NCBI RefSeq assembly: GCF_019393635.1
Contig: NC_057866.1
Coordinates: 167,584,903 to 167,648,902 of the forward strand
Reading direction: 5' to 3'
DNA: 64,000 nt
Origin: Dromiciops gliroides
Taxonomy: Eukaryota > Chordata > Mammalia > Microbiotheria > Microbiotheriidae
The notes under the pieces were generated by a model. The model made no database searches, was not told where the DNA came from, and saw nothing but the letters and a program-made list of their open reading frames with translations. Positions 1 through 10,614 of the stretch are shown here, one piece after another. The position numbers were made by a program, and so were the translations under genes. Every line of letters starts with the position of its first letter. Within the stretch, counting starts at the first letter, position 1.

Positions 1-55
1 CTTTCACTAAGATCTTTCCCTGTGCCATAATGGGTTTCACTTTTTTCTGGCTTAA

Positions 56-300
56 GGGTAGCTGGGTGGCACAACAGATAGAATATTGATGCTGAAGTCA
101 GAAGACCTGAGTTCAAATCCAGCCTCAGATACTAACTGGATGACCCTGGACAAATCACTTAACTTCTGTCTGCTTCAGTTTCCTCCACTGTAAAATGAGG
201 ATAATAATGGCATCTGCCCCCTATGGTTGTTGTGAGGATCAAATGAGATATCATTTAACTTGTGCCTGGTACATAGTAGGTACTTAATAAATGCTTTTTC
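56..300 (+). mobile_element. MIR-type CORE-SINE, near full length
   Basis: The copy reads through every MIR-type part in order: tRNA-like head, GAGTTCAAATCC box, the CAGTTTCCTCCACTGTAAAATGA core and a 3' end GGTACTTAATAAATG. It is diverged and has no clear TSD, so it is old. It is the most complete copy of its class in the window. Confidence 0.85.
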
Positions 301-538
301 TGTTCTCATTTCTCCTCCTCAGTTGGGATGCTACTGTGTATTTCCAGGAAGGACAAAGGCCCTTAACTTATGAGTATCTGAACTATGAGGCACATTTATT
401 ACCACCCAGGCAGGAGAAGAATGAAAGTTAAGCCTTAATTTTCAACAGTTCTTCCTGGTTCAGGGCTAGGTCCTCTCAGAGAGAGATTCACCCTACCTTA
501 TAGCGATCATGGAAGACATTTCCCAAATTTCCATCTTT
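301..538. other. single-copy sequence, nothing recognised
   Basis: No repeat family, gene or RNA is visible. The last 14 bases (525-538) are the left TSD of the next SINE. Confidence 0.5.
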
Positions 539-689
539 GTATTTTTGTTTTTGTGAGGCAATGAGGGTTAAGTGACTTGCCCAGGGTCACACAGCTAGTA
601 TGTATCAAGTGTCTGAGGCCGGATTTGAACTCAGGTCCTCCTGAATCCAGGGCTGGTGCTCTATCCACTGTGCCACCTAGCTGCCCCCC
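539..689 (-). mobile_element. SINE-A
   Basis: Full-length SINE-A on the minus strand. The flanks carry a 14-bp TSD with one mismatch (AAATTTCCATCTTT at 525-538, AAATTTTCATCTTT at 690-703). The T-rich tail lies on the left as expected. Confidence 0.95.
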
Positions 690-703
690 AAATTTTCATC
701 TTT

Positions 704-1000
704 CTAGGCTAAGCCATGATCTAGGCAAATGGCCATTTGCCCAATAATCACTAAAAAGCTGTTAGGGTTCCAGGTTCTCTGAAAGGTACAGAGGCAATCT
801 CTGACCCAGGGACAAGTTCACCCTCTCAGCTGGCCTTTTCCTCAGGACTGACTCAGAGTCTTAGTCTTGAACAATTTAAGTTATAGAAGGGTCTACTCAT
901 GTTTGAAGATAAGATCACCCTCTACAAAATGCAAAGGCAGTCTAAGTGGAAGGCACCCTTATATGATGTTGTTGCTTAGCCCTGTCAGACTGAACAACAA
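704..1000. other. single-copy sequence
   Basis: No recognisable repeat, coding signal or RNA. Short gapped palindromic motifs only. Confidence 0.45.
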
Positions 1001-1110
1001 AGAATGAGAGCTATCATCTCTATTTTCCAAATTAGGAAGTTGTATCAGAGAAGAGGTTGGAGACCAGATCAACGTCACACAGCTGAGCTGGGTCTCAAAC
1101 TTACATCTGA
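1000..1110 (-). mobile_element. MIR-type fragment
   Basis: Remnant of the pattern that reads on this strand as bulk single-copy sequence, then TCACACAGCTGAGCTGGGTCTCAAACT. It is the host of the following SINE insertion. Confidence 0.55.
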
Positions 1111-1123
1111 ATCTAGTGTTCTT

Positions 1124-1330
1124 CTTACTAGCTGTGTGACCCTGGGCAAGTCACTTAACCCTCCTTGCCCCACCAAACAAACAAATAAAAAAAGGGGTAG
1201 TTGGTGGCGCAGTGGATAGAGCATTGGCCCTGGAGTCAGGAGGATCTGAGTTCAAATCCGACCTCAGACACTTGACACGTACTAGATGTGTGACCCTGGG
1301 CAAGTCACTTATCCCCAATTGCCTCACCAA

Positions 1331-1361
<31 letters not shown>

Positions 1362-1363
1362 TC
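1124..1363 (+). mobile_element. SINE-A head-to-tail dimer with (AAT)n tail
   Basis: A 5'-truncated SINE-A (1124-1193, starting at CTTACTAGCTGTGTGACC) is joined by an A-rich linker to a complete SINE-A (from 1194) whose tail has become (AAT)n at 1331-1360. One perfect 13-bp TSD (ATCTAGTGTTCTT, 1111-1123 and 1364-1376) encloses both units. Either the dimer moved as one unit, or the second copy landed in the A-tail of the first. Confidence 0.92.
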
Positions 1364-1389
1364 ATCTAGTGTTCTTTCCATTCTGCTGT

Positions 1390-2342
1390 GCAGCCTTGGC
1401 CCTCCAAGGTCACACAGTTAAGAGGTGATATTATTATGTTCCTTTCTCCTCCAATGCCAAAATATCCTATGGGACTCATGGATGGATTTCTACTCCTTGG
1501 GGACAGTGGAGTAGCTTCTGGGCTTCTGGAAGTCCATGGAACCAGACATCCTGCCTCCTTTGCAGAGATTTATTCACTGTCTTCCTTATCTTTCCCTAAC
1601 CTCCTTTCTCACATGGCAGGACCAGAAGCAGCCAGTCTTTCTCAGACATCTCCTACATGCCTCTGTTTCTGCCAAGGCAGTTGCCTTAGACCAAGAGCCC
1701 CTTTCTTTTTTTCTTTAAAGGTTGTCCTGCCAGGTTGTCTTACTTTTAAAAAATTCTGAAGTACTATGCACAAATGTATTTTGCCCATTTTCTGATTTGG
1801 GTTCATTTTCAATGCTTTCCTTCTGCTTATATCATGTTGTTGTTTTTTCTTCCTCCTCCTTCTAGTTGTTCTTCTTTTGTTTTGTTTGGACCTGTGATTT
1901 TATCAGTGTAAGTAATTCTGGTATATAAATTCCTTCACTGAAATAGTAGGCAACTCTTCTGTATGTTAACCTTAATTTTATTTTTTACATAATTATGTAA
2001 CCAGGCCAACAGAGTCAATGTATGAATTACTGTACCCAACTTAGTCCTGATGGCTTTATCAGGAGAGAACACACTTTGGATTGAGCTCCACCAGAGGTGT
2101 GAACTAGGCATGACCAAGATCTAGATATTTCCAATGAATAAATGAGAATTCAATGGAAAGAATTCCAACTGGATTCAATAGGAAGTTTGTTCAGGTTGGT
2201 TGAGGCACTTGGTCTTACTTTGTGGAGATTGTATAAAATCATCATGCTAGTTTAGAATGACACATTTAAACTTATGACAGCTTGATGGTAGAAACTGGTC
2301 CAGCCAAGCCTTTGAGGAGGAATCACTTTGGGAGAAAGAGTG
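1390..2342. other. single-copy sequence, nothing recognised
   Basis: T-rich and TTCTTCC-rich around 1830-1890. Open frames here are short and lack homology I recognise. No promoter, RNA or splice pattern worth calling. Confidence 0.45.
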
Positions 2343-2361
2343 CCTCTCCCCCTCCCTTTTA

Positions 2362-2523
2362 AAGATGCATTCTTTTGTTTTGTTTTGTTTTATGTTTGTT
2401 TGTTTTTTGGTGAGGCAATTGGGGTTAAGTGATTTGCCAAGTGTCAACGTCTGAGGTCACATTTGAACTCAGTACTCCTGACTCCAGGGCCCGTACTCTA
2501 TCCACTGGGCACCTAGCTGCCCC
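2362..2523 (-). mobile_element. SINE-A with TTTTG-rich tail
   Basis: Minus-strand SINE-A with a (TTTTG)n-like tail at the left. The flanks share an approximate TSD, CCCTCCCTTTTA on the left against the same run at 2528-2540. A few bases are deleted near 2447 and 2506. Confidence 0.88.
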
Positions 2524-2858
2524 TCTCCCTCCCTTTTACTGACCAAAGCAGGATCTTTTGAAATTCAGAGGCTGGCAGATTTTGAGCTTCCCATTAGCCT
2601 CCTTCTACTAGCTAGCATCTGTCTCAAGATAGCAATAGCTTTGGGCAGTATCTGGCTCACTAAAGGGCTAATCATTTGATGATTATAGTGCACTGGCCTG
2701 GCTAGAAAGCATTAACATTTGAAATACCTGCCCTAGCTCCTTCAGTGTAACCCTGGAGCCCTGGGGCTCTGTAGTAATGATAGTATTAGGTCTAGAGCCC
2801 CAGCCTGCCAACCCCAGTTGGAAAAAATAACTCCTAAAGCTTATTTATGCACATGTGG
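2524..2858. other. single-copy block with a short perfect hairpin
   Basis: No repeat is recognised. At 2756-2769 GAGCCC and GGGCTC form a perfect 6-bp inverted repeat around TG. AT-rich homeodomain-like words occur, but nothing is diagnostic. Confidence 0.4.
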
Positions 2859-2861
2859 TTG

Positions 2862-2940
2862 TTGTTGAGTCATTTCAGTTGCGCCAACTCTTCATGACCC
2901 CATTTGGGATTTTCTTGGCAAAGATACAAGAGTGGTTTGC
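2862..2940 (-). mobile_element. SINE-B, 3' tail fragment
   Basis: Matches the tail half of SINE-B on the minus strand (CATTTCAGTTG, then ACCCCATTTGGGATTTTCTTGGCAAAG in shorter pieces). It ends in a run of C at 2939-2952. Confidence 0.75.
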
Positions 2941-2951
2941 CCCCCCCCCCC

Positions 2952-3070
2952 AATAGAATGTAAGCTTCTTGAGAACAGGGATTATTTCTTTTTTGTGTGT
3001 GCTTTATTTCCAGGATCTGACACAGTGTGGCACACAGTAGGTCCTTAATTAGTGTTTATTGATTTTTGTT
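2952..3070 (+). mobile_element. L2-type LINE 3' end
   Basis: Contains the typical succession of GAATGTAAGCTTCTTGAG, an ACACAGTGTGGCACACAGTA word and a short terminal TTATTGATT. This is the 3'-most 120 bp of an L2-like LINE. Confidence 0.75.
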
Positions 3071-3074
3071 TTGG

Positions 3075-3180
3075 AGAATTTATTGGGACACCCACAGGTT
3101 AAGTGTTTTGTCCACAGTCAAAGGCAGGATAGGAACCCATTTCTTCCTGAATGCAAGGTCATGGTGCCTCTTGACAACTT
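3075..3180 (-). mobile_element. degenerate tRNA-SINE/MIR fragment
   Basis: Weak resemblance to the reverse of a MIR or SINE-A body (GGTTAAGTG, TCAAAGGCAGGATAGGAACCC). Confidence 0.4.
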
Positions 3181-3312
3181 GTTGTGGGTTTTAGTATAGC
3201 TTTTAATAAGCTGTGCTTTCTTATCTACAGCCATTGTCACCCCATGTGTTGAAAATAGCATCACCTCCAATCCAACAAACATGTACAAAGATCCAATTAA
3301 GAACTTCAATTG

Positions 3313-3464
3313 TGGGCAGCTAGGTGGCACAGTGGATAAAGCACCAGCCCTGGACTCAGGAAGACCTGAGTTCAAATCTGACCTCAGACACTAGACACTT
3401 ACTAGCTGTGTGACCCTAGGCAAGTCACTTAACCCTCATTACCCCACCACCAAAAAAAAAAAAA
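3313..3464 (+). mobile_element. SINE-A
   Basis: Full-length copy. TSD of 14 bp with one mismatch (AAGAACTTCAATTG at 3299-3312, AAGAACTTCACTTG at 3465-3478). Tail is a clean run of A. Confidence 0.95.
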
Positions 3465-3478
3465 AAGAACTTCACTTG

Positions 3479-3702
3479 CACTTGGGAAGCTGACATTGAA
3501 CGGGGGCAGTACAGCAAGTTAGTATACATGCTCATATGAGAAGGGGTAGAGGGATCCAAAGGCCATCTCTGGAATTAATTTGAAAAGGGATTGAAATTGG
3601 ACAAAGTTTTCCTTATTGACTATGGTGAGTTTTTCATTTCCTTCTTTTCCTCCCAGAACAAAAGATAAGTTTCTTGACCGTGATTCATTCCTCTGGGTTA
3701 CC
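3479..3702. other. single-copy sequence
   Basis: Nothing recognised. Confidence 0.4.
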
Positions 3703-3926
3703 AAAGACCTGAGTTCAAATCCTGCCTCAGATGCCTACTAGCTGTGCAGTCCTGGACGAGTCATTTAACTTCTTTGTGCCTCGGTTTCAGCATCTGCAAA
3801 ATGAGGATGATAATAATAGTACTTATGTCCAGGGTTGGTGTGGAGATCAAATGAAATCTCATGAATAATACTTTGTAAACCTTAAAACACTAAATAAATA
3901 CTATTATTGTTGCTGTTCTTATTACC
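3703..3926 (+). mobile_element. MIR-type SINE, 5'-truncated
   Basis: Begins in the GAGTTCAAATCC box and runs through TCTGCAAAATGAGGATGATA to a CACTAAATAAATACTATT end. Confidence 0.8.
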
Positions 3927-3930
3927 AAAA

Positions 3931-4211
3931 GTTAGGTGGCACAGTGGATAGAGTGCTGGGTCTGGAGTCAGAAAGACCTGAGTTCAGATTCAGCTTAGGA
4001 CACTTACTAGTATGACCCTGGGCAAGTCACTTAACTTCTGTTTGTCTGTTTCCTGATCTGTAAAGGGGGAACAATACTAACACCTATATCCCAGGGTTGT
4101 TGTAAGGCTCCAATGGGATAGTAATTGTAAAATGCTCAGTATACCTAGCACATAGTAAGCATTAAATAAATGTTAACTGTTATTATTATTAATAATATTA
4201 TTATTATTAAT
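3931..4211 (+). mobile_element. MIR-type SINE, full length, with ATT-rich end
   Basis: Starts at GTTAGGTGGCACAGTGGAT and ends in CATTAAATAAATGTTAAC followed by (ATT)n at 4179-4211. It lies immediately 3' of another copy in the same orientation. Confidence 0.85.
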
Positions 4212-4984
4212 CTCTTCTTATATAAGCTCCCAGAATTGAGCTCATTCCTTCTAATAGATTGGGGTCATTGAGGGTGAGCCATCCTCAGTCCCTCAAATCC
4301 ATGCACAGCTCACCTCAGCCCCAAGAAGGAAAGGATCTTTCCTAAGATCACACCACTTGAGAACAGAGCACAGGCAGGGCTAGCACTCCTGGGGTGATTT
4401 GGGGCAGCTCATCCATATCACAGCCTCTGTTCCTGTGTTAAGAAATCTGTTATTGGTGCACGAAAGGTCGCCTTTAGACTTTCTTTTATTGTTAGAAGGA
4501 TGTCTTGTGCAGAGGCACATTGGAAACCTTAAAGAAATGATCTGAATAAGCATTTGCCATATAGGCTCAATCTAGCGGCTCCGTAAGGGAAGAGATGAGA
4601 GGGCCTAATGAGCAGGATCCTTAAAGACATTTCTGGACAAGAACATAGCCTTGAAAAAAGCCTTTGGTTGCAATGGACACTTGAAAACTTGTCCCAACCC
4701 TCAGGTGTCTTCAGTGTTTTCTGATCTTAGCATTCCATCTTTCACACATTGGTGGGTGTCATGGCAACTGAGAAAAAGTTGGTTTAAAAAAAAACCCTAA
4801 CTAAAGAGTGTTAGGAACCAAGGAGTCTTTGACTTAAGCAGAAACAAAAAAAAAGAGAGAGCTTCTGAGTGGACATTTCATTTTTATGTTAAAAAAAAAG
4901 CAAGAATAATATGTTCATCCTTCAGAATGTACTGATGTGAGTCACCTATTATTTACATTATTAGTGTTTCATGGCATTGTCAAA
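4212..4984. other. mostly single-copy block
   Basis: 4270-4440 may hold a very decayed MIR (AAGATCACACCACTTGAGAAC). The rest (4450-4970) matches no family I know and is a weak candidate for conserved noncoding sequence. Confidence 0.35.
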
Positions 4985-5537
4985 GAATTACAGTTTGCCT
5001 GGTGGTTCCCTATGTTGGAGGCAATAGGGAAACACTGGAACCTTTGGGGTGGAGGGTGGGGGTGACATGGTCTGACTTTCAATTTAGGAAGGTTACTTTA
5101 GTAGTTGAGTAAAGGATGATGTGTAGTGGGGAGAAGTTTGAGGCAGGGAGATGCACCAGCAGGTTATTGCAATAGTCCAGGCATGAGATGATAAGGACTG
5201 CACCAGGACAGTGGTGATATCAGAGAAAAGAAGGGGCTGTAAAAAAAAAAACTGGGCCAGATTGGCTAGAGGGTGTAGAGAAAGACAGAGACAGAGAGAA
5301 ACAGGGAGACAGAGACAGAGACAAAGAGACAGAGATGGAGAGAGGAGTCAAGGATGAACCCTAGGTTTATAGTCTGGGTGATTGAGAGTATAGAGGTACT
5401 CTCACCTGTAATTAAGAAGTTTGGGAAAGTAGGGGATGGGGAAGGTAATGAGTTCAGTTTTGAACACAGTGAGATGTTGTCCAGTTGAGATGTTCAATAG
5501 GTAATTAGAGAGACAGAATGTCAGAAGAAATTTCAGT
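4985..5537 (+). mobile_element. repeat D, first part
   Basis: Long interspersed marsupial family that I recognise but cannot name. Diagnostic words are GGTGACATGGTCTGAC, TATTGCAATAGTCCAGGC and GATGAGTTCAGTTTTG-like text. It contains a GACAGA-rich stretch at 5278-5345 and continues after the SINE-B insertion. Confidence 0.75.
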
Positions 5538-5789
5538 TGGTGGTGGTGGTGGCCAGTTGTTTGTCATGTCTGACTCTTCTTGACCCCATTTGGGGTTTTC
5601 TTGGCAAAGAGACTGGAGTGGTTTGCCATTTTCTTCTCCAACTCACTTTACAGATGAAGAAACTGAGGCAAACAGGGTAAAGTGGATTGCCCAGGGTCAC
5701 ACAGCTAGTAAGTGTCTGAGGCCAGATTTGAACTCAGGTCTTCCTGAGTCCAGACATGGCCCTTTATCTACTGTGCCATCTAGCTTCCC
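5538..5789 (-). mobile_element. SINE-B inserted in repeat D
   Basis: Near-complete SINE-B. On this strand the BovB/RTE-like tail comes first (GTCATGTCTGACTCTTCTTG), then TTTGGGGTTTTCTTGGCAAAG in pieces, the MIR-like core and the reversed tRNA head ending CTGTGCCATCTAGCTTCCC. Confidence 0.88.
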
Positions 5790-5900
5790 AGAAGAGAGGT
5801 TAGGGATGGATAAATAGATCCAAAAGTCATTTGCATAGAGATGATAATTGAATCCAGTGGAGCTGGTGAGATTACCGAGAAAAATGGCATAGAGCTCTAA
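5790..5900 (+). mobile_element. repeat D, second part
   Basis: Continues repeat D with TTGCATAGAGATGATAATTG and GGAGCTGGTGAGATTACC, the expected next segment of the family. This shows that the SINE-B is a nested insertion. Confidence 0.7.
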
Positions 5901-5944
5901 ATTTATGATCTTACAGAACAAGTTCAATAGCTCCCTCAATGACT

Positions 5945-6066
5945 ATGTATGACTTTGGGTCTTTCACTGTCACCTTTCTGGACCTCAGTTTCCTTATCTG
6001 TAAAAATGCATTGCATTACATGATCTCTAAGGTCTTTTCCAGATATCAAGATCTCTGCCTCTATGA
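5945..6066 (+). mobile_element. MIR 3' half
   Basis: Reads CTCAGTTTCCTTATCTGTAA and then ATGATCTCTAAGGTCTTTTCC, the usual MIR 3' text. Confidence 0.75.
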
Positions 6067-6235
6067 GAACACAACTTCCATTGATGTTGACAAAATCTCC
6101 AGAGACTCAGCTATTGCTAATATAGCAGCCCAGGGGAATTCCGGTTTCATAGTGGGGTGCCAGACTTCAGTCAGAGGAAAAATTTTTCTACTAAGAATTC
6201 TACCAGAAGCAATTGACCTATAAAACATCTTCCCA

Positions 6236-6675
6236 ATGATGGGGGGAGGGGGGAAACTGGTAAGTGGTAAGGGAGGAAAAAGGAAGTGAAAATTTGCTTA
6301 TAAATACAGTACTTTCTTTCAAAACTTTGTATTGTTATATTTTGTTTGTAAATTATCATCTGTACCCCTCCCTCTCCCACTGAGGCATCACATAGAACAA
6401 AACGTTTTAAAAGAAAACCATAGAACAAATCCACAAAACTGATCAACATATCAAATAATAATCATCATCATACATACATACATATATACAATAAAAATTC
6501 ATATGATGTTACACACCCATGGACCTCCCACCTCTGCAAAGGAGTAGGTGGGAGTTATCTTCCCATATCTCTTCTTTGTGGTCAAGCGCCTTCATTATAA
6601 TTGGCAATATTCATTTTCAGTTGTTTTGTGGTTGTTGTTTTTGCCATTTACATTGTTTTAGCCATTGTGTATATA
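6236..6675 (-). mobile_element. L1 3' end, first part
   Basis: Antisense marsupial L1 3'UTR and end of ORF2: GAGGCATCACATAGAACAAA, CACAAAACTGATCAACATAT, then TTGCCATTTACATTGTTTTA. It is interrupted at about 6676 by an LTR-like block and resumes near 7765. It has no intact coding sequence. Confidence 0.7.
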
Positions 6676-7205
6676 ACCCCACTGACAACCCAATCTGGGT
6701 GGAGGATTTGCAACCTTATGCTACTTCCTGCTTGTTGCCTGTGAACCCTGATTCTGGATTGGGGCAGAGGATGCTGATTCGACCACATGTGACTGCACAA
6801 GGGGCGGAGCTGGTATAAGAACTTTGGAGAAGAAAGGGTTTTTTTGCTTACTTCAAGAGAGAAACATGCACTTTCAGAATCTCTTTAGGGAGATTGCTGT
6901 AGAGAAAGAGAAAAGGCTTTGGAAAGTAGTAGGAAGCATGGAGAGGTGCTAGTGCCTTAACATGTCCCTGATCCTCAGTTTCCCTTCTAGAGACTTTGGA
7001 AAATTTCTCTTTGGGTGAGATAGGACTTGTCTGGGGGTTGAGCTGGTCAACAGGACAGTTTATTCACTCTGTGGATTATATGAAATTCTGCATGCAGAAT
7101 TTCTCTGGTTTCTGGTTTCTGTGCACCTGAATAAATGTGTTTATGAGCTATTTACTATTTATAATAGTATTTTGTGTAACTAGCATTTGACGTGGAGTCA
7201 GATCT
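6676..7205 (+). mobile_element. LTR-like insertion (probable solo LTR)
   Basis: The block separates two pieces of one L1 and has LTR-like architecture: a TATA-like GGTATAAGAAC near 6811, then about 310 bp later an AATAAA at about 7130. Exact ends and TSD are not resolved, and the 3' limit could extend to the SINE at 7255. It carries no gene. Confidence 0.5.
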
Positions 7206-7254
7206 TCAGGTATAAGCTTGAGATGATCCTTTCCCCTTTAAAAGAGAGGAACTG

Positions 7255-7400
7255 TGGGGCAGCTAGGTGGCAAAGTGGATAAAGCACGGGCCCTGGATTC
7301 AGGAGGACCTGAGTTCAAATCCGGACTCAGATACTTGATGCTTACTAGCTGTGTGACCCTGGGCAAGTCACTTAACCCACATTGCCCCACAAAAAAAAAG
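7255..7400 (+). mobile_element. SINE-A
   Basis: Full-length. TSD AGAGAGGAACTG (7243-7254) against AGAGAGGGACTG (7401-7412), one mismatch. Inserted next to the LTR-like block. Confidence 0.93.
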
Positions 7401-7412
7401 AGAGAGGGACTG

Positions 7413-7764
7413 AGAAAGTACTTAAACCTCAGAATAATTGTGTCCCTAGACCAGCAATATTTAAGGAGGCAAATATATGCCTCTTTATATTATACATATA
7501 CATATATAATACACATATAATTTTATACACACACATAGATTATTTGTGCATACATATTTCTAGTCTAATACCCATATTTTGGAGAAGAACAGAGCAGAGT
7601 ATTAGGACCTCTTCTCTTGCTCTTCTCAGGGCACGAATCAAAGTTTCTCTTTGTGAGGGATAAGTAGAAGTCCAGAGATATTCATCCTTGCCACCTCTTG
7701 AACATATTTAGAAAATCTCTGTGGATATACACATCTCACATGAACAATATACACCTTACATGTA
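7413..7764. other. AT-rich unassigned sequence
   Basis: Contains TATACATATA-type low-complexity text at 7485-7560. The origin is unclear. It may belong to the LTR insertion or to diverged L1. Confidence 0.4.
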
Positions 7765-8205
7765 CTTTGTCTTCCGGGCTTTGCATATTTTCTTTTGTGT
7801 CTTTTCAAGCTTTTACATTCTTCTCTACATTCCGTTTCTTACAGCACAGGAATATTCCATTACACTCTCATACCACAATTTGTTTTGCCATTCCCCAGTC
7901 AAAAGGCAACGACTTTGTTTCCAGTTCTTTGCTAGTCCAAGTGCTGCTGTAGATATTTTGGTGCATATGGGCCTTTTCTTTTTATCAGTGACCTCCTTGG
8001 GATACCTGAGTAGCAGAGAATCTCTGGGTCAGAGAGTATGGACAGCTTGTCCACTTTGTCTGCATAATTCCAAAGTGCTTTCCACAATGGTTGTATCAAT
8101 TCACAGCGACAACAATGCATTAGTGTGCCCACCGTGCCACACTTGGCCTCCAACATTGGCTATTGTCTCTTTGTCATCATTGCCAGTCTGCTGCATGTAA
8201 CTATG
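7765..8205 (-). mobile_element. L1 ORF2 3' end, second part
   Basis: Antisense L1: GAATATTCCATTACACTCTC, then TTTGTTTCCAGTTCTTTGCTA, then TTGTATCAATTCACAGCGAC (one base substituted from the usual text). The long frame read on the plus strand is the complement of L1 coding sequence and is not a gene. Confidence 0.85.
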
Positions 8206-8660
8206 CTTGTTTCTTAGTAGAATTGGCTGTCTTTAAGAGCAAAAACTAGCAAGGTTGCAGGAGATTCTGATTTTGATTTTTTAACTGAAAGAGCTTTGGG
8301 GGTGGAGGAATCTTAATAAAAACTCCATATAAAGGCTTCAGGAAGGGAATTCATTAATGGAAAGCAGGAAAGCATAGGACTGCATGAATGAGCATTATTC
8401 TGTGCAGGGACTAGAAAGCCACGTAGAAGGGATATAAAGGAGGAAGGCAAACAGAGGACTAAGAGGAGAAAGATATGGGCTGAGAGGCTAGGAAAAGAAC
8501 ATTCAAGGGAGTGGGGATGCCCACACTAAAAATGTGTCTTACTTTTGCATCAGTCTGAGGGAAAGCTTTTGAAGCATGCAATGTCATAGAAAACCGTGGG
8601 AAGTATTCATGAACATATTGTACAAATCTTCATATTCATTTGCCCAGAAGGCAAATGAAT
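8206..8660. other. single-copy sequence
   Basis: Purine-rich around 8400-8520, with weak resemblance to a repeat D interior. Nothing firm. Confidence 0.35.
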
Positions 8661-8667
8661 CCAAATA

Positions 8668-8785
8668 GAAGATTGGTCTGAGAGTCAGGGAGACCTGAAT
8701 TCACTGTCTGCCTGATACATACTGTCTAAGTGACACTGGGACAAATCAATTTAACCCTTGGTGCCCCTAGGCATCTAACATAGAG
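8668..8785 (+). mobile_element. degenerate MIR-type SINE
   Basis: GAGAGTCAGGGAGACCTGAAT and AAATCAATTTAACCCTTGGTG in pieces match a decayed tRNA-SINE body. Confidence 0.55.
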
Positions 8786-8789
8786 GGGA

Positions 8790-9650
8790 GCATAAAAACA
8801 AGTTACTGATTGTTTAAAAAAAAGTTGCATCAAAGGGCTGGACTTCGGCTCACTAGGGCTGGCAACTTATGCCACTCCCTGTCCTATGCCCAGGCATTCC
8901 TGTTTGCTCCAAGTTCATTCATTGTTAGGAGAAGCTGGCTTTCCAATTCTCACACTCATTGGCTCATCAACCCTGCCCCCAACTCTGTCAACCCAAGCAC
9001 AATGATGCTTTTTGGTTCTGATTTAAGTTTCCCCCAAAGGGGATGGAGGAAGTAACAAAGAGGACTCAGGTTACGCCATGAATCAGGTATGGGCTATATT
9101 ATTAACACGTCCACAGAAAGCAATGCTAAGCCTAAGAGATTCTTAGCACCCCTTAATAGAATGATTAGAACAGAATTCAACTAACATAACTACTGTAACA
9201 GTCTTCTGGAAGGCTGGTTGCAAAGCTTCCCGGGAACATAAAAGAGTATTTGTAAGATTACTAACGTACCTTTGTACATTTCACACTGATTCATTCCCCT
9301 AGAAGCCTGCTAGTAAAAAGGGCCAGGCTTGGGTTCTCTACTAGCAGTGGACACTTTCTCTGATGTAGAGGCTTCCTCAGCTTCTCCAGCTGCTACATAC
9401 AACCACAACTGGTCCTGCAGACACTGCTGCTACCCCTAGAATACCTGCTGAAACTCACGAGGTTATGTGCTAAAGGATAGAAAACAGAGACAATCACACC
9501 CATGGGCACCCGGTACAAGACCATTAGTTGGGGTATAGTGGCAGAGTCAACAGTATTTTGGGGTTTTGAAGGATTCTCTTTTCCCAGGCTTTGCCAGAAT
9601 GACATCTTATCTCTTGGAAACCTGCAGCTCAAAGAAAGCCAAGTAGAAAC
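8790..9650. other. unassigned sequence, possible LTR remnant
   Basis: No family could be named. On the minus strand an AATAAA lies near 9694-9699, just right of a TCTG/TCTC array, so a decayed minus-strand LTR is conceivable. No TSD or terminal repeats were seen. Confidence 0.3.
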
Positions 9651-9652
9651 TC

Positions 9653-9692
9653 TGTCTCTGTCTCTGTCTGTCTCTCTGTCTCTGTCTTTCAC
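9653..9692. repeat. (TCTG/TCTC)n low complexity
   Basis: Short imperfect pyrimidine array. Confidence 0.8.
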
Positions 9693-10085
9693 TTTATTAT
9701 TAGTAAGGCTCCCTTCCCACTTACTCCTGTCCAGGAGGTGGGCGGCGTAGAAACAAGAAAGGAACCACTCAGGCACCCTCAAATCATCTTAGAATGACAT
9801 GTCCTTTCTAGCATTGAACCACCAGATGGCCAGGGGGCAGCCAGGAAGTTTGTCATCATGAAAGACCCAAGTAATGAGTCACCTTGACTTTGGAGACCCC
9901 AGAAGTTTCCAGGGGAATTCTGGTGTATGCTCTGTCCAAAATCACATTACACACAGATGAGTGGTCAGTCCAATTAGGGTAAGGGAGCTTCTTAATTCCT
10001 TACACTGCTAAAATCACAAGTCTAGACCAAAGAAGAATATCAGCCATATTCTGGATACAGAAAACTGGGTTCCTTTCTTTTTTTG
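9693..10085. other. single-copy sequence
   Basis: Nothing recognised. Confidence 0.4.
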
Positions 10086-10089
10086 TCAA

Positions 10090-10160
10090 AGATAGATAGA
10101 TGGATGGATGGATAAGACAGACAAACAGACAGATAGATAGATAGATGGATAGATAGATAT
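10090..10160 (+). repeat. (GATA/GGAT)n microsatellite
   Basis: Tetranucleotide array with GACA interruptions. It lies immediately 5' of a repeat D head. Confidence 0.95.
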
Positions 10161-10350
10161 AGCAATTATGAAGTGCTTGCTAAGTCCTAGGTACTGTGAT
10201 AAGTGCTGGTCTTTCTTGTTAAAGAGCTTATATTCTAATTGGGGAAGGCAATACAAAACAGAGAACTGGAAAAGAGAAGGGGAAAAGCTTGCAGGGCAGC
10301 ATAGTGTGGAGATGACCAAGAAGTATGGTAAAGGCCTTAATCCTAGCAAG
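10160..10350 (+). mobile_element. repeat D head
   Basis: The family's opening text, degenerate: AAGTGCTTGCTAAGTCCTAG, GTACTGTGATAAGTGCTGG, AAAGAGCTTATATTCTAATT. Confidence 0.65.
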
Positions 10351-10460
10351 ACAAGGCATATATATAGGGGACTCGGTGGGCAGGAATCATGGTTCTAATG
10401 GGGAGGAGATAGACATGATACCTAGTTTGATTGAATAGTTTCTCAATAACTTCCTTAATT

Positions 10461-10601
10461 ATTTTTTGTGAGGCAATTGGGGTTAAGTGACTTGCCCAGG
10501 GCCACACAGCTAGTAAGTGTCAAGTGTCTGAGGCCGGATTTGAACTCAGGTCCTCCTGACTCCAGGGCCAGTGCTCTATCTGCTGTGCCACCTAGCTGCC
10601 C
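10461..10601 (-). mobile_element. SINE-A
   Basis: Full-length with a perfect 13-bp TSD AACTTCCTTAATT (10448-10460 and 10602-10614). Confidence 0.96.
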
Positions 10602-10614
10602 AACTTCCTTAATT

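Noticed and set aside
61..300. Functional tRNA genes from the tRNA-like heads and B-box-like GAGTTCAAATCC words
   Set aside because: All occur within SINE or MIR bodies, lack a cloverleaf and continue into SINE cores.
7721..8200. 159-codon plus-strand frame
   Set aside because: It is the complement of L1 ORF2 3' sequence.
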